Origin: Clostridia bacterium
Lineage (GTDB): Bacteria; Bacillota; Thermoanaerobacteria; Thermoanaerobacterales; Thermoanaerobacteraceae
NCBI GenBank assembly: GCA_012840485.1
Contig: DULG01000049.1
Span: 1-38,677 of the forward strand
DNA length: 38,677 bases
Direction of reading: 5' to 3'
Part shown: positions 18,773 to 27,832 of the stretch, piece after piece
Numbering within the stretch: the first letter of the stretch is position 1
How the letters are laid out: each line of letters starts with the position of its first letter
Made by a program: the position numbers and the translations under genes
The notes under the pieces: model-generated
The model's input: the letters and a program-made list of their open reading frames with translations, nothing else
Databases searched by the model: none
Told to the model about the DNA's origin: nothing

Positions 18773-20407
18773 ATGGAGGGAAGAAGGGAAATATTAAGAA
18801 CTCCTGTGAGTATCCATTCTCAGATTGCTGCCCATATTGTTCAAAAGGTTAGTCACATAAGCAGACAAAACAATGTAAGCATATTTTTAAGGAAGATAAA
18901 TGACAATAGGTTGATTCCTGCAAATAGTATGTTATCAATGGTGACTTTTTTTGCTTCTCGGGGAGAAGAAATAGAAGTAGTGGTAGAAGGAGCAAATGTG
19001 GACAATGCTATAAAAGAGTTTAAAGGCTTTTTTTACAACGAGTTAGGGAAAGAAAAGGAAGAAAAAACTACTTATGAACTTTTAAAAAATACCTCAATAG
19101 CCTATGAGAAAATATTTAATTCTATTGGCTCAGGACTTATAGTTACTGATGAAAATGGGGCAATAATGATTTTTAACAAAGCAGCTGAAAGTATTACAGG
19201 GATTAATATGGACCAGGCTATAGGGAAAAAAATACAAGAAGTGATGTCAGATATAAAAATTGCTGATGTGTTAAAAACTGGCAAAGAAGAGATGAATAAA
19301 AAACTAAAAATAGGCACAAATGTGGTGTTAACAAATATAACACCTATTTATACAGGTACAAAAATAGAAGGGGCGGTTATAGTATTTTATGACTTCCCTC
19401 AAATAGAATATTTGGAAAATGAGCTGAAAAGAGATAGAAAACTTGACAAAGCTTTTGACATAATAATAGGCAATAGCGGAAAATTAAAAGACGCTCTTAC
19501 TATTGCTTCTAAAGCTGCAGAAACTGATTCAACAGTCCTCATAAGAGGGGAAAGCGGAACGGGGAAAGAGCTGGTGGCTAATGCGATACATTACGCCAGT
19601 AAGAGAAAGGATAAACCATTTATAAGGGTAAATTGTGCGGCTATTCCTGTGACTCTATTGGAGAGTGAACTTTTTGGGCATGAAAGAGGAGCTTTTACTG
19701 GAGCTGTAACTCAAAAGATAGGAAAATTCGAATTAGCAGATGGAGGAACGATATTTCTTGATGAAATAGGAGATATTCCACCTGAGATTCAGGTAAAGCT
19801 TTTGAGAGTGATTCAAGAAAAGGAATTTGAAAGAGTAGGGGGAATAAAAACTATAAAAGTAGATGTGAGGATAATCGCTGCGACAAATAAAGATTTAGAA
19901 AAAGCAATAAAAGAGGGGACTTTTAGAGAAGATTTATACTATAGATTAAACGTTATACCTGTGATTTTGCCTCCATTAAGGGAAAGAAGAGGAGATATTC
20001 CTCTACTTGTCGAACATTTTATAGAAAAGCTGAACAAAAAACTAAACAAAAATGTAAAAAAGATTACGAAAAAAGCTATGCAAGCATTGATATATTATGA
20101 TTGGCCTGGGAATATACGAGAATTAGAAAATATAATTGAAAGGTGTATAACATTAAGTGATACTGATTACATCGATTATGAAGATTTGCCCCAATATATT
20201 CGAAATGAAACTACTACTGTATCAGATGATGATATTATTTATCTTGGAGAAAATAGTGAGCTACTTACAATGGAGGAATATGAGTATAAAATAATAAAGG
20301 CTGCGATACAAAGATATAAAAGCTTTAATAAAGCAGGAAAAGTTTTAGGACTTACCCATAAAACTATTGCTGCAAAAGCAAGGAAATTTGGACTTGTTGA
20401 TAGATAA
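18773..20407 (+). CDS. Sigma-54-dependent activator with HPr-like, PAS, AAA+ and Fis-type HTH domains
   Basis: 544 residues from the ATG at 18773 (an in-frame TTG at 18758 lacks a ribosome site). Residues 8-92 resemble the PTS protein HPr: H15 occupies the place of the HPr phosphorylation histidine and S52 that of the HPr regulatory serine, though the ARP after the histidine reads SQI. Residues 112-215 are a PAS domain. Residues 230-460 are the AAA+ domain with Walker A GESGTGKE (259-266) and the sigma-54 contact loop GAFTGA (306-311). Residues 518-541 are a helix-turn-helix. It is last in the glp operon and 140 nt before dhaK. Sigma-54 promoters with shared palindromes precede both units, so it probably controls both, sensing glycerol/DHA metabolism or PTS phosphate flow. 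Confidence 0.93.
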   Translation: MEGRREILRTPVSIHSQIAAHIVQKVSHISRQNNVSIFLRKINDNRLIPANSMLSMVTFFASRGEEIEVVVEGANVDNAIKEFKGFFYNELGKEKEEKTTYELLKNTSIAYEKIFNSIGSGLIVTDENGAIMIFNKAAESITGINMDQAIGKKIQEVMSDIKIADVLKTGKEEMNKKLKIGTNVVLTNITPIYTGTKIEGAVIVFYDFPQIEYLENELKRDRKLDKAFDIIIGNSGKLKDALTIASKAAETDSTVLIRGESGTGKELVANAIHYASKRKDKPFIRVNCAAIPVTLLESELFGHERGAFTGAVTQKIGKFELADGGTIFLDEIGDIPPEIQVKLLRVIQEKEFERVGGIKTIKVDVRIIAATNKDLEKAIKEGTFREDLYYRLNVIPVILPPLRERRGDIPLLVEHFIEKLNKKLNKNVKKITKKAMQALIYYDWPGNIRELENIIERCITLSDTDYIDYEDLPQYIRNETTTVSDDDIIYLGENSELLTMEEYEYKIIKAAIQRYKSFNKAGKVLGLTHKTIAAKARKFGLVDR

Positions 20408-20413
20408 TACCAA
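20397..20413. promoter_or_regulatory. Candidate enhancer site A of the dha operon
   Basis: TTGATA-GATAA-TACCAA, a full match to the motif TTGRTA-N5-TAYCAA. It overlaps the stop codon of the activator gene. Its start is exactly 30 bp upstream of site B, close to three helical turns. Confidence 0.65.
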
Positions 20414-20426
20414 AAGAAATAAATAG

Positions 20427-20443
20427 TTGATACTTTTTACCAA
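20427..20443. promoter_or_regulatory. Candidate enhancer site B of the dha operon
   Basis: TTGATA-CTTTT-TACCAA. Same arms as site A and 14 of 17 bases identical to glp site B. Its 3' end is 50 bp before the GG of the -24 element. A less regular inverted repeat (AAGATAGTC/GGCTATTCTT) follows at 20442-20465 and may end the activator transcript. Confidence 0.65.
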
Positions 20444-20490
20444 GATAGTCTTTCGAGGCTATTCTTTATTGTATGTTTGCTACAATTTAT

Positions 20491-20508
20491 TTGGCACGTA
20501 AATTGCAT
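20491..20508 (+). promoter_or_regulatory. Sigma-54 (-24/-12) promoter of dhaKLM
   Basis: TTGGCACGTAAATTGCAT, with GG at 20493-20494 and GC at 20505-20506, 12 bp apart. This is a near-perfect match to TGGCAC-N5-TTGCA. The predicted start is near 20518, giving a 30-nt leader with the GGAGGAGG ribosome site of dhaK. Confidence 0.93.
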
Positions 20509-20547
20509 TTAAAAACTAACAAAAGTAAATTTAGGAGGAGGTAAATT

Positions 20548-21546
20548 ATGAAAAAGTTGATTAATAATCCTAATGATGTCGTGAAAGAAATGATAGAAGG
20601 TTTGCTGGCTGCTCACCCATCTTACCTGAGAAAACTTGACAACATAGATGTAATTGTCAGAAAAGACGCACCTGTAGAAGGAAAAGTTGGACTTGTAAGT
20701 GGTGGTGGCAGTGGCCATGAGCCTGCTCATGCAGGATATGTGGGCTATGGAATGTTAGATGCGGCTTGCCCTGGTGCTGTCTTTACTTCACCTACACCTG
20801 ACCAAATTTATGAAGCGATTAAGGCAGTGGATGGAGGAAAAGGAGTATTATTGATTATTAAAAATTACACAGGTGACGTAATGAATTTTGAAATGGCTAG
20901 AGAAATGGCACAGATGGAGGGAATAGAAGTAGATGAAGTGATAGTGAACGATGATGTTGCAGTAGAAAATAGCACTTGGACGCAGGGAAGGCGTGGCATT
21001 GCTGGAACTGTTTTTGTTCACAAAATTGCTGGTGCAAAGGCACAAGAAGGGGCTAGCTTACAAGAAGTAAAAAGAGTAGCTGAGAAAGTAATTGCAAATG
21101 TAAGGTCAATGGGAATGGCACTAACACCCTGTACTGTTCCAGCAGCAGGGAAACCCAGCTTTACTCTTGCAGAAGATGAGATGGAGATTGGTATAGGAAT
21201 ACATGGAGAGCCTGGAACTCACAGAGAAAAAATAAAACCTGCAGATGAAATAGTAGAACATTTAATGGAGAAAATAATAAATGACCTGCCTTATAAAGAA
21301 AATGACGAGGTTGCTGTTATGATAAACGGGCTTGGTGCAACTCCTTTAATGGAACTTTATGTTGCGAACAGGAAAGTAGCAGAAATCTTAGAGAGTAAGA
21401 AGATCAAAGTTTACAAAACATACGTAGGAGAATTTATGACCTCTCTTGAAATGAGTGGATTTTCTATAACATTATTAAAATTAGATGAAGAACTTAAAAC
21501 ATTGTTAGATGCAAAGGCTGATACACCTGCTTTCAAACAATTATAA
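20548..21546 (+). CDS. dhaK: PTS-dependent dihydroxyacetone kinase, substrate-binding subunit DhaK
   Basis: 332 residues, full length. It shows the GGGSGHEPAHAG loop (52-63) and H219 in GIGIHGEPGTHR, the residue that binds dihydroxyacetone covalently as a hemiaminal. DhaK receives phosphate from the ADP bound in DhaL and yields dihydroxyacetone phosphate. GGAGGAGG precedes the ATG. First gene after the sigma-54 promoter. Together with the glp genes it channels glycerol and DHA into glycolysis. Confidence 0.96.
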   Translation: MKKLINNPNDVVKEMIEGLLAAHPSYLRKLDNIDVIVRKDAPVEGKVGLVSGGGSGHEPAHAGYVGYGMLDAACPGAVFTSPTPDQIYEAIKAVDGGKGVLLIIKNYTGDVMNFEMAREMAQMEGIEVDEVIVNDDVAVENSTWTQGRRGIAGTVFVHKIAGAKAQEGASLQEVKRVAEKVIANVRSMGMALTPCTVPAAGKPSFTLAEDEMEIGIGIHGEPGTHREKIKPADEIVEHLMEKIINDLPYKENDEVAVMINGLGATPLMELYVANRKVAEILESKKIKVYKTYVGEFMTSLEMSGFSITLLKLDEELKTLLDAKADTPAFKQL

Positions 21547-21564
21547 ATTTTTAGGAGGTAGAAG

Positions 21565-22203
21565 ATGGTTATCACAAAAAATGATGTCCTAAAAATTGTG
21601 GACAAAATTGTAGAGGTTATAAAAGAAAATAAAGAGTACCTTACAGAGTTGGATGCTGCTATTGGTGATGCGGACCACGGAATAAATTTAGATAGAGGAT
21701 TTGATGCCGTAAAGCAAAAATTGACCACATTGCCTGAAACTACTGATATAGGGACAATATTAAAAACTATAGGCATGACACTTGTATCTACGGTGGGAGG
21801 AGCTTCTGGTCCTTTATATGGTACAGCTTTTATGAGGGCTGGCCAAGTAGTTCAGGGTAAAAATGAACTTTCTGAAGAGGATATAGTTAAAATCTTTGAA
21901 GCTGCTTTAGATGGCATCAAACAAAGAGGAAAAGCCGAAGCAGGAGACAAGACTATGATAGATTCTATTGAACCTGCATATAAAGCTTTAAAAGATAGTT
22001 TAGAGAACAACATTGCATTACCTGAAGCATTAAATAGAGCAGCTAATGCTGCAAAAGAGGGAATGGAATACACTAAGAATATTTCTGCAAGAAAAGGAAG
22101 AGCAAGTTACTTAGGAGAAAGAAGTATTGGACACTTAGATCCAGGGGCAACATCAGCATATTTGATGATAAAGTCTTTTTCTGATGTTGTCAATTTATCA
22201 TGA
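21565..22203 (+). CDS. dhaL: PTS-dependent dihydroxyacetone kinase, ADP-binding subunit DhaL
   Basis: 212 residues. The nucleotide and magnesium site is seen in D30 and GDADHG (34-39), followed by the GGASGPLYGTAF helix segment and the C-terminal GHLDPGATS. DhaL keeps ADP as a tightly bound cofactor, rephosphorylated by DhaM. Clear AGGAGG site; 18 nt after dhaK. Its stop lies just before the dhaM ribosome site. Confidence 0.96.
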   Translation: MVITKNDVLKIVDKIVEVIKENKEYLTELDAAIGDADHGINLDRGFDAVKQKLTTLPETTDIGTILKTIGMTLVSTVGGASGPLYGTAFMRAGQVVQGKNELSEEDIVKIFEAALDGIKQRGKAEAGDKTMIDSIEPAYKALKDSLENNIALPEALNRAANAAKEGMEYTKNISARKGRASYLGERSIGHLDPGATSAYLMIKSFSDVVNLS

Positions 22204-22217
22204 TGGTGGAGGAAAAA

Positions 22218-22610
22218 ATGGTTGGAATAGTGTTAGTCTCTCACTCAAGAAAAATAGTAGAGGGGATTTATGAACTTGCAAGCCAAATGACAGGTGGAAA
22301 AGTTCCTATAGGGATAGCTGGCGGGACACAAGATGGCAGATTGGGAACAGATGCTACAGAGATAATGGAGGAAATTAAAAAAGTAGACGAGGGAGAAGGA
22401 GTAGTAGTTTTAGTTGATATTGGAAGTGCTGTAATGAGTGCGCAAATGGCGATAGAACTCCTGGGAGAGGAATATGAAGGTAAAGTAAAAATTGCTGATG
22501 CACCTTTAGTGGAGGGAGCAATTGCAGCTAGTGTAGAGGCTTCTATAGGTAGTGATTTTGATAAAGTTCTTTTAGTGGCAGAAGAAGCAAAAAAACTTAA
22601 TAAATTTTAA
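22218..22610 (+). CDS. dhaM: PTS-dependent dihydroxyacetone kinase, phosphotransfer subunit DhaM (EIIA domain only)
   Basis: 130 residues, only the mannose-type EIIA domain. H9 in LVSHSRKI is the phosphoryl-accepting histidine; GGTQDGRLGT and LVDIGSAVMSAQ are conserved. Enterobacterial DhaM carries extra HPr and EI-like domains; none are present here, so phosphate must come from general HPr. The ATG at 22218 is preferred over 22200, because GGAGG (22208-22212) is 5 nt before it and the earlier ATG has no site. Confidence 0.94.
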   Translation: MVGIVLVSHSRKIVEGIYELASQMTGGKVPIGIAGGTQDGRLGTDATEIMEEIKKVDEGEGVVVLVDIGSAVMSAQMAIELLGEEYEGKVKIADAPLVEGAIAASVEASIGSDFDKVLLVAEEAKKLNKF

Positions 22611-22618
22611 TATTTTTG

Positions 22619-22647
22619 AGTCTGGACAAAATCCAGACTTAGTTTTT
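22619..22647 (+). terminator. Intrinsic terminator of dhaKLM
   Basis: AGTCTGGA (22619-22626) pairs perfectly with TCCAGACT (22632-22639) around CAAAA, followed by TAGTTTTT. Confidence 0.9.
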
Positions 22648-22808
22648 GTGTAGAATTTTTACTCAAAAGGTATTAAAATAAAAACATAAGGAGGTGATGG
22701 AATACGTCATTTTTAAATATTTATGATGTATACGATAACAACCTAAAAGAATTTATAGAAAAGGAGGATTATATAAATGCTTATTGGTATGTTTTTCAGC
22801 AAAAAAGT

Positions 22809-24659
22809 TTGGTAAAGAAATTGGACAAAAAATTATATGAATATTTGCTGTTGTGGCAGATAATACTTGAAATTTATATAGGTATTCCTGAAGAGGCAAA
22901 AGAGCATTTTTTTGAGCTAAAAAGCGAATTAGAAATTGATGAACATAATTTAGCTTTGTTTATAAAAAGTGTGATTCTTTTAGATTTGGTAGAAGAATCT
23001 TTAAAAACAAAAAACCTTTTTGAAGCATTAATGAATTATAGTGGGGAAGACCAATGGATAAAATTTTATTTATTGTTACTTTCTTTTAAAAATAAAAGAA
23101 GGATTTTAGAAGTTTTGGAAGAATTACTTTATATGGAGAAAAAAGTAGAAGATAAATTGTTGCTGCCGAAAATATACGGGCTTATAGCTGAAATATACGA
23201 AGAAATTGGTGAGATAAAATGGCACCAATTCTTAGATAAAGCTTATAAATTAAATCCTCAAGATTTATATATATTGCGGCTAAAATTAAAATATGGCCTT
23301 ATTAGTGAAGAAGAAAAACAAAATCTTAAACTTTATCGTTTGTTTCCAGAAGATTCGAAATTAATCAATGAATATTACCATAAAACCAGAAAAAATTTTA
23401 ACTCCATCCATAACTTTAAATTTTTTTGTTGGGGAGGGGATAATATTGGTGCTAGCTCTTATTTGGTATCCTATGAGGGAATAAATATTTTACTAGATGC
23501 GGGAGCTTTGATTAAGGATAAAACCTTATATTACAATTCTATAAAAAATTTACCTATAGATATTAAAGATATTGATTTGGTAATTATTACTCATGTTCAT
23601 TTAGACCATTCTGGGGGAATTGTAGAATTATTAAGAAAAGGTTTAAACTCTCCGATTATAATGTCAAGACCTACTAAAGAAATTTTGAAGCAAATATTTT
23701 TGCGGGGACATACAAAATTGGAGGTAAAAATAGAAGAAGAAATTATAAATTTTGACAGTCAGATTATAAGTTTTGATACAGAAGAAGAAAGTAGTTTTAG
23801 AATAAAAAATAAAGAAGTAAAACTTAAGTTATTTCCTGCGGGGCATATTTTAGGGGCTGTAGCTGTGTATCTTGAGATTGACGGGATAAAAATTTTTTAT
23901 ACAGGTGATTTTACATTAAAAGATGTGGAAAGCAATAAAGGACTTAGATTTCTTCCCGATTTAAAAGTAGATATTTTAATAACTGAAGCTACTTATGGTT
24001 ACGGCAATAACTTTGGTGTCCAAAATAAGTATTTACAGGATAAATTGATACTTAAGTCGATAGAAAAACTATTAAAAGATGAAGAGAGAATACTTTTACC
24101 TGTATATGCTATTGGTAAAGGGCAAGACCTATTATTATTTTTTAGAAAAACTTTTTCATATATTCCTTTTAATGTGTATGTAGATGGAGATATAGCATAT
24201 TTTAGTAAATTATATGAAAATTTTGCTGGGCCCATATATGGAAATGGAATACTAAATGTGGCTGGAAATACTTTATACACTGATAGAAAAGATTTTATAA
24301 AAAAGGAAATAGCCCTAGGCAATTGCGTGATTCTCGCCAGTTCAAATGACTTAAAAGAGGGAAGTGCATCTTTTATATATGCTTTTGAAATAAAAAATTT
24401 TTCAAAGGGCTGTATTATGAATCTCGATACTAATAATAGAGAAATTGAAGGTTTAAAAAATTATCAAATTGGAATGTTAAATCATGCAAATATGGTAGAC
24501 CTATTAGAAACAGTTATAAAGATGGCTCCATCTGCTGTTTTTGTAATTCACAGGGGATACGAAAGTAAGAGTGAAATAAATATAGAAACAATTTTAAAAA
24601 GAATTGAAGGAATAAAAGTTTTTGCACCAAAAGAAGGAGAAATAATAGAACTTCAATAG
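22809..24659 (+). CDS. Beta-CASP-like metallo-beta-lactamase with an N-terminal helical region
   Basis: 616 residues from the TTG at 22809. Residues 1-200 are helical and TPR-like in pattern. Residues 205-400 are a metallo-beta-lactamase fold with HVHLDH (262-267), H346 (AGHILGA), D367 (YTGDF) and motif A ITEATYG near 390. The C-terminal part has the beta-CASP features, ending with VIHRGYE (motif C histidine). This pattern is that of CPSF73/RNase J-related RNA nucleases. The start is doubtful: the frame stays open with coding character back to 22698, right after a strong AAGGAGG (22688-22694), but has no AUG, GUG or UUG there. An ATG at 22697 is one base out of frame, so the true gene may start near 22697 with a frameshift. 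First gene of a six-gene operon. Confidence 0.85.
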   Translation: MVKKLDKKLYEYLLLWQIILEIYIGIPEEAKEHFFELKSELEIDEHNLALFIKSVILLDLVEESLKTKNLFEALMNYSGEDQWIKFYLLLLSFKNKRRILEVLEELLYMEKKVEDKLLLPKIYGLIAEIYEEIGEIKWHQFLDKAYKLNPQDLYILRLKLKYGLISEEEKQNLKLYRLFPEDSKLINEYYHKTRKNFNSIHNFKFFCWGGDNIGASSYLVSYEGINILLDAGALIKDKTLYYNSIKNLPIDIKDIDLVIITHVHLDHSGGIVELLRKGLNSPIIMSRPTKEILKQIFLRGHTKLEVKIEEEIINFDSQIISFDTEEESSFRIKNKEVKLKLFPAGHILGAVAVYLEIDGIKIFYTGDFTLKDVESNKGLRFLPDLKVDILITEATYGYGNNFGVQNKYLQDKLILKSIEKLLKDEERILLPVYAIGKGQDLLLFFRKTFSYIPFNVYVDGDIAYFSKLYENFAGPIYGNGILNVAGNTLYTDRKDFIKKEIALGNCVILASSNDLKEGSASFIYAFEIKNFSKGCIMNLDTNNREIEGLKNYQIGMLNHANMVDLLETVIKMAPSAVFVIHRGYESKSEINIETILKRIEGIKVFAPKEGEIIELQ

Positions 24660-24669
24660 GGGGGAGTTT

Positions 24670-26253
24670 ATGAAAAGATATGTAGGAATAGATTTAGGTA
24701 CTACGAATACGGTTGCATCAGTTTTGGAAATATCTCAAGAAGGGGAATTACTGCCTCGGGTCATAGATATTGGACAGTTTAATGAAGACTATGAATATAT
24801 TTATGATAAAATATTGCCTTCTTGTTTATATGTAGATAAAAGTGGAAATCAGTATGTGGGTAGAATAGCACAGTCTATGAAAGTTAAGGAACCGGAGAGA
24901 GTTATTTATAACAGTAAAAATTATATAGGAACGTCAGGTTATTTTTGGGAAATTGATAGAAAACTTTTTTCACCAGAAGAAGTGGCAGCTTTAATATTAA
25001 AGGAAGCTAAACAGAGCTTGGAGAGAGAAATTGGTGAAGAAGTAGTAAATGCAGTTATAACTGTGCCAGCATCTTTTAATCACGACCAAATTCGAGCAAC
25101 AAAAAAAGCTGCAAAAATGGCAGGATTTGATGAACAAAATACTTATTTTATTTCTGAGCCTACAGCAGCACTTCTTGATTTTATAAATACTGAGAAGAAA
25201 TTGCCACAAAACAAAAGACATTTAGATTTTTCGCGGCCGAGAAAAATGTTGGTGTTCGATTTAGGAGGAGGAACTTGTGATGTCTCGATATTAGAAGTAC
25301 AAATAACGGATAAGGACTTCATTGTAGAAGAAATAGCCATTTCTTCTCATACTCTAGTAGGAGGAATAAATTTTGATTTAATAATGGGCAGTATTTATCT
25401 TTTAGAAAAATGTTCGAAGGAAATGGGGGATTTATTTGATAGTGAAAATGAAAAAAGGCATGTATATAATAGATTGGTTTGCGAGATGGAAAAGGCAAGA
25501 AAATTTTTTAGTATTTCAGTGGGAGAAGAAGTAATATATGAAAATATTGTAGAAAATTTTATAAAAGGGAAACCTTATAAGTTTAAAATATCTAATAAGG
25601 AATATGAGGAGTGCATAAGACCTCTATTGGTTAAAGAAGGAAACATGGGATATAATGTCGTAGACCCTATTTTAGATACTTTGGAAAAAGCGGGGCTTAT
25701 GATTCAAGATATAGATGATGTACTTTTGACAGGAGGTATGAGCAATTATAAGCCTGTGCGAAATGTCATAGAGAAATTATTTGTGAAAAAAGCTTTAATA
25801 AGTTTACACCCTATGTTTTCGGTTGCGCGGGGAGCAGCAATTTACCACTATTTAAGCGAAAAACTGAATAAAGGAAATAACAATATCAAAATTGAGCCTG
25901 TTCTGGCTTCCAACATATACATTGATATAAAGAATGGGTTACCTTTTTTGATTGTTTCACAAGGTACAAAAGCACCTTATGAAAGAGAGTATGACAAGAT
26001 TTTAAGAGTAACTAATGCTACGGGGATGCGCTTGGATGTATTTTCAGGGAAAAATTTATGGGATCCAAAGATGAAGCGTTTAAAAAGTGTCCAATTAAAT
26101 TTTTCAAAGTTAATAAAACCCGGCACGCCTATTTCTCTAAAAATAAATTTTGATAAAAATAGGATTTTGACTTTGAGAGCATGGGTAGTAGCTTCTACAG
26201 AGCAAAGAGTCCAAGTGGCTATTGGCGAGGAGAGTGAAAAGTATGAGCATTGA
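24670..26253 (+). CDS. Hsp70-like (DnaK-family) ATPase
   Basis: 527 residues. The actin-like ATPase domain (about 1-395) has phosphate-1 GIDLGTTNT at the N-terminus, ISEPTAALLDF, phosphate-2 VFDLGGGTCDVS and the adenosine motif LLTGGMSNYKPVR. Residues about 400-527 resemble only the beta-sandwich of a substrate-binding domain; the helical lid and EEVD-like tail are absent. It is thus shorter than DnaK (about 610) and not the housekeeping chaperone. No dnaJ or grpE is nearby. GGGGGAG precedes the ATG, 10 nt after the nuclease gene. The next gene overlaps its end by 11 nt. Confidence 0.9.
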   Translation: MKRYVGIDLGTTNTVASVLEISQEGELLPRVIDIGQFNEDYEYIYDKILPSCLYVDKSGNQYVGRIAQSMKVKEPERVIYNSKNYIGTSGYFWEIDRKLFSPEEVAALILKEAKQSLEREIGEEVVNAVITVPASFNHDQIRATKKAAKMAGFDEQNTYFISEPTAALLDFINTEKKLPQNKRHLDFSRPRKMLVFDLGGGTCDVSILEVQITDKDFIVEEIAISSHTLVGGINFDLIMGSIYLLEKCSKEMGDLFDSENEKRHVYNRLVCEMEKARKFFSISVGEEVIYENIVENFIKGKPYKFKISNKEYEECIRPLLVKEGNMGYNVVDPILDTLEKAGLMIQDIDDVLLTGGMSNYKPVRNVIEKLFVKKALISLHPMFSVARGAAIYHYLSEKLNKGNNNIKIEPVLASNIYIDIKNGLPFLIVSQGTKAPYEREYDKILRVTNATGMRLDVFSGKNLWDPKMKRLKSVQLNFSKLIKPGTPISLKINFDKNRILTLRAWVVASTEQRVQVAIGEESEKYEH

Positions 26254-27820
26254 CTGGAAGGAGTTGCTTTTGGAGAATAAAGATTTTTTTATAGATGTTT
26301 CAAAAGAGGTGATGGATGAAGGAATGGAATATTTGGGAGCAAAAAGGCTGAAAGATAAAGATAAAAACTTTAAAAGAGAACTATTTAAATATTATATTAG
26401 CGAAACTAATGCAAAACTTGTTGGAGAAAAAATTCAATTGCTATCTACTCTTAACCAATCTGCCCTAACTTCTTTAGAAAAAGACATTGTTGAATTAGGG
26501 AGAAATATTTTATCAGAAGGGCAAAATCCAATTGAGATGATAGTATATAGTACAAAGGCTTTGGATTTAAGACAAGAAGAAGTTTTTAAAAGAATGGTAA
26601 GAATTCTCAAAAATATATCAAATAACAGCTTAGAGGCCCGCGATGCTCTTATCACTATTTTGCAAGAATGGGAATGGGAAGAACAAATTAAACTTGTCAT
26701 TCAAACGCTTAGAGAAATAAAAGAAATAAGGGCTTATGAGCAATTAATTACACTTTTAGAAAATGATAATTTAAAGGAAATAGCAGCAGAAACTCTTATA
26801 GAATTGGGAGAGAAAAAATGCATTCCTCATATATTGAATATGGTTAATTCTCTTAATGGATTTAATAGCAGAGAAAGAAATTTTGCTTTTAGAATTTTAA
26901 CAAAGCTTATTGTGCTAGGAGATGAGGCAGTAAAGCAGATAATAGAAAAATATTTGGACAATGAAAATAGCAGCTTGAATATTGTATATTCTAATGTTAT
27001 AGCGAATCTAAAGGAAAAGGCAGTTGAAAATATTGCAGAGCTGCTATATGAGGAGAGATATAGTCAAAAAGCTGCGATAACATTAGGGAAAATGAGGACG
27101 AGCATTGCTACAGAGTATTTACTTAAGGCTTATTATGATCCTAGCATAGAAAACAAAATGAATATAGTAATTGGGTTAGGGTATACGAAAGATGAAAGAT
27201 GTGCAAATGTAATGTTGGAAATTTTGAAAGAAGAAAATCAATCGTTAGAGTTAAAGGCTTGTGCCATTACTTCTTTAGCAAATTTGCAAATATTAGAAGC
27301 AAAACCTATGATAAAACAGTTTTTAGAAAATAATTATTTGGCTATTAATGCTTATTCGGCTTTGGTTCAGTTGGGAGAGATAAAATATCTAAGTAATTTA
27401 TTCTATTATATTGTAAAACCAGGTTTTTCTGTAGAGGAATTATTAAATGCAATAAAAGAAATTAAAAGATTGAAGGGGCTTAGGAACAGTGACATAAATA
27501 GGCAAATTGCGGAAGGGATAAAGTATATTATTAAAAATGATGATGGTTATGCTTGTATAAACGCTTTAAAAATAATAGAAACAAATCTCGACGAGGAAAT
27601 AGCACAAGAATTAATACAAAAATTAAAAAACACTGCAAAGGAAGAAATACAGTATTTGATTTATAAAATTTTAGGCAAAAATGCGAAAGGATTAAAAAAT
27701 ATAATTGATGAAAAAATATTTAGGGATGCAATGGAAAGCAATAGTGCTAGGATTAGGTATTTAGCACAAAAAATCATTGAAGAGAACTATAAAAAAACAG
27801 ACAAGCTCATTAGAATGTGA
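26243..27820 (+). CDS. HEAT-like repeat protein of unknown function
   Basis: 525 residues, almost entirely alpha-helical. From about residue 110 on there are repeated pairs of helices of HEAT/PBS-lyase type, seen in runs such as IREIRAYEQLITLLENDN, AAETLIELGEKKCIPHIL and AAITLGKMRTSIATEYLL. Such solenoids bind proteins or nucleic acids as scaffolds. The ATG at 26243 has GGAGAG 8 nt upstream; it overlaps the Hsp70-like gene by 11 nt, indicating translational coupling. No catalytic motif is seen. In this context it may be a partner or substrate adaptor of the Hsp70-like protein; that is inference. Confidence 0.75.
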   Translation: MSIDWKELLLENKDFFIDVSKEVMDEGMEYLGAKRLKDKDKNFKRELFKYYISETNAKLVGEKIQLLSTLNQSALTSLEKDIVELGRNILSEGQNPIEMIVYSTKALDLRQEEVFKRMVRILKNISNNSLEARDALITILQEWEWEEQIKLVIQTLREIKEIRAYEQLITLLENDNLKEIAAETLIELGEKKCIPHILNMVNSLNGFNSRERNFAFRILTKLIVLGDEAVKQIIEKYLDNENSSLNIVYSNVIANLKEKAVENIAELLYEERYSQKAAITLGKMRTSIATEYLLKAYYDPSIENKMNIVIGLGYTKDERCANVMLEILKEENQSLELKACAITSLANLQILEAKPMIKQFLENNYLAINAYSALVQLGEIKYLSNLFYYIVKPGFSVEELLNAIKEIKRLKGLRNSDINRQIAEGIKYIIKNDDGYACINALKIIETNLDEEIAQELIQKLKNTAKEEIQYLIYKILGKNAKGLKNIIDEKIFRDAMESNSARIRYLAQKIIEENYKKTDKLIRM

Positions 27821-27832
27821 GAAGGTGAAAAT

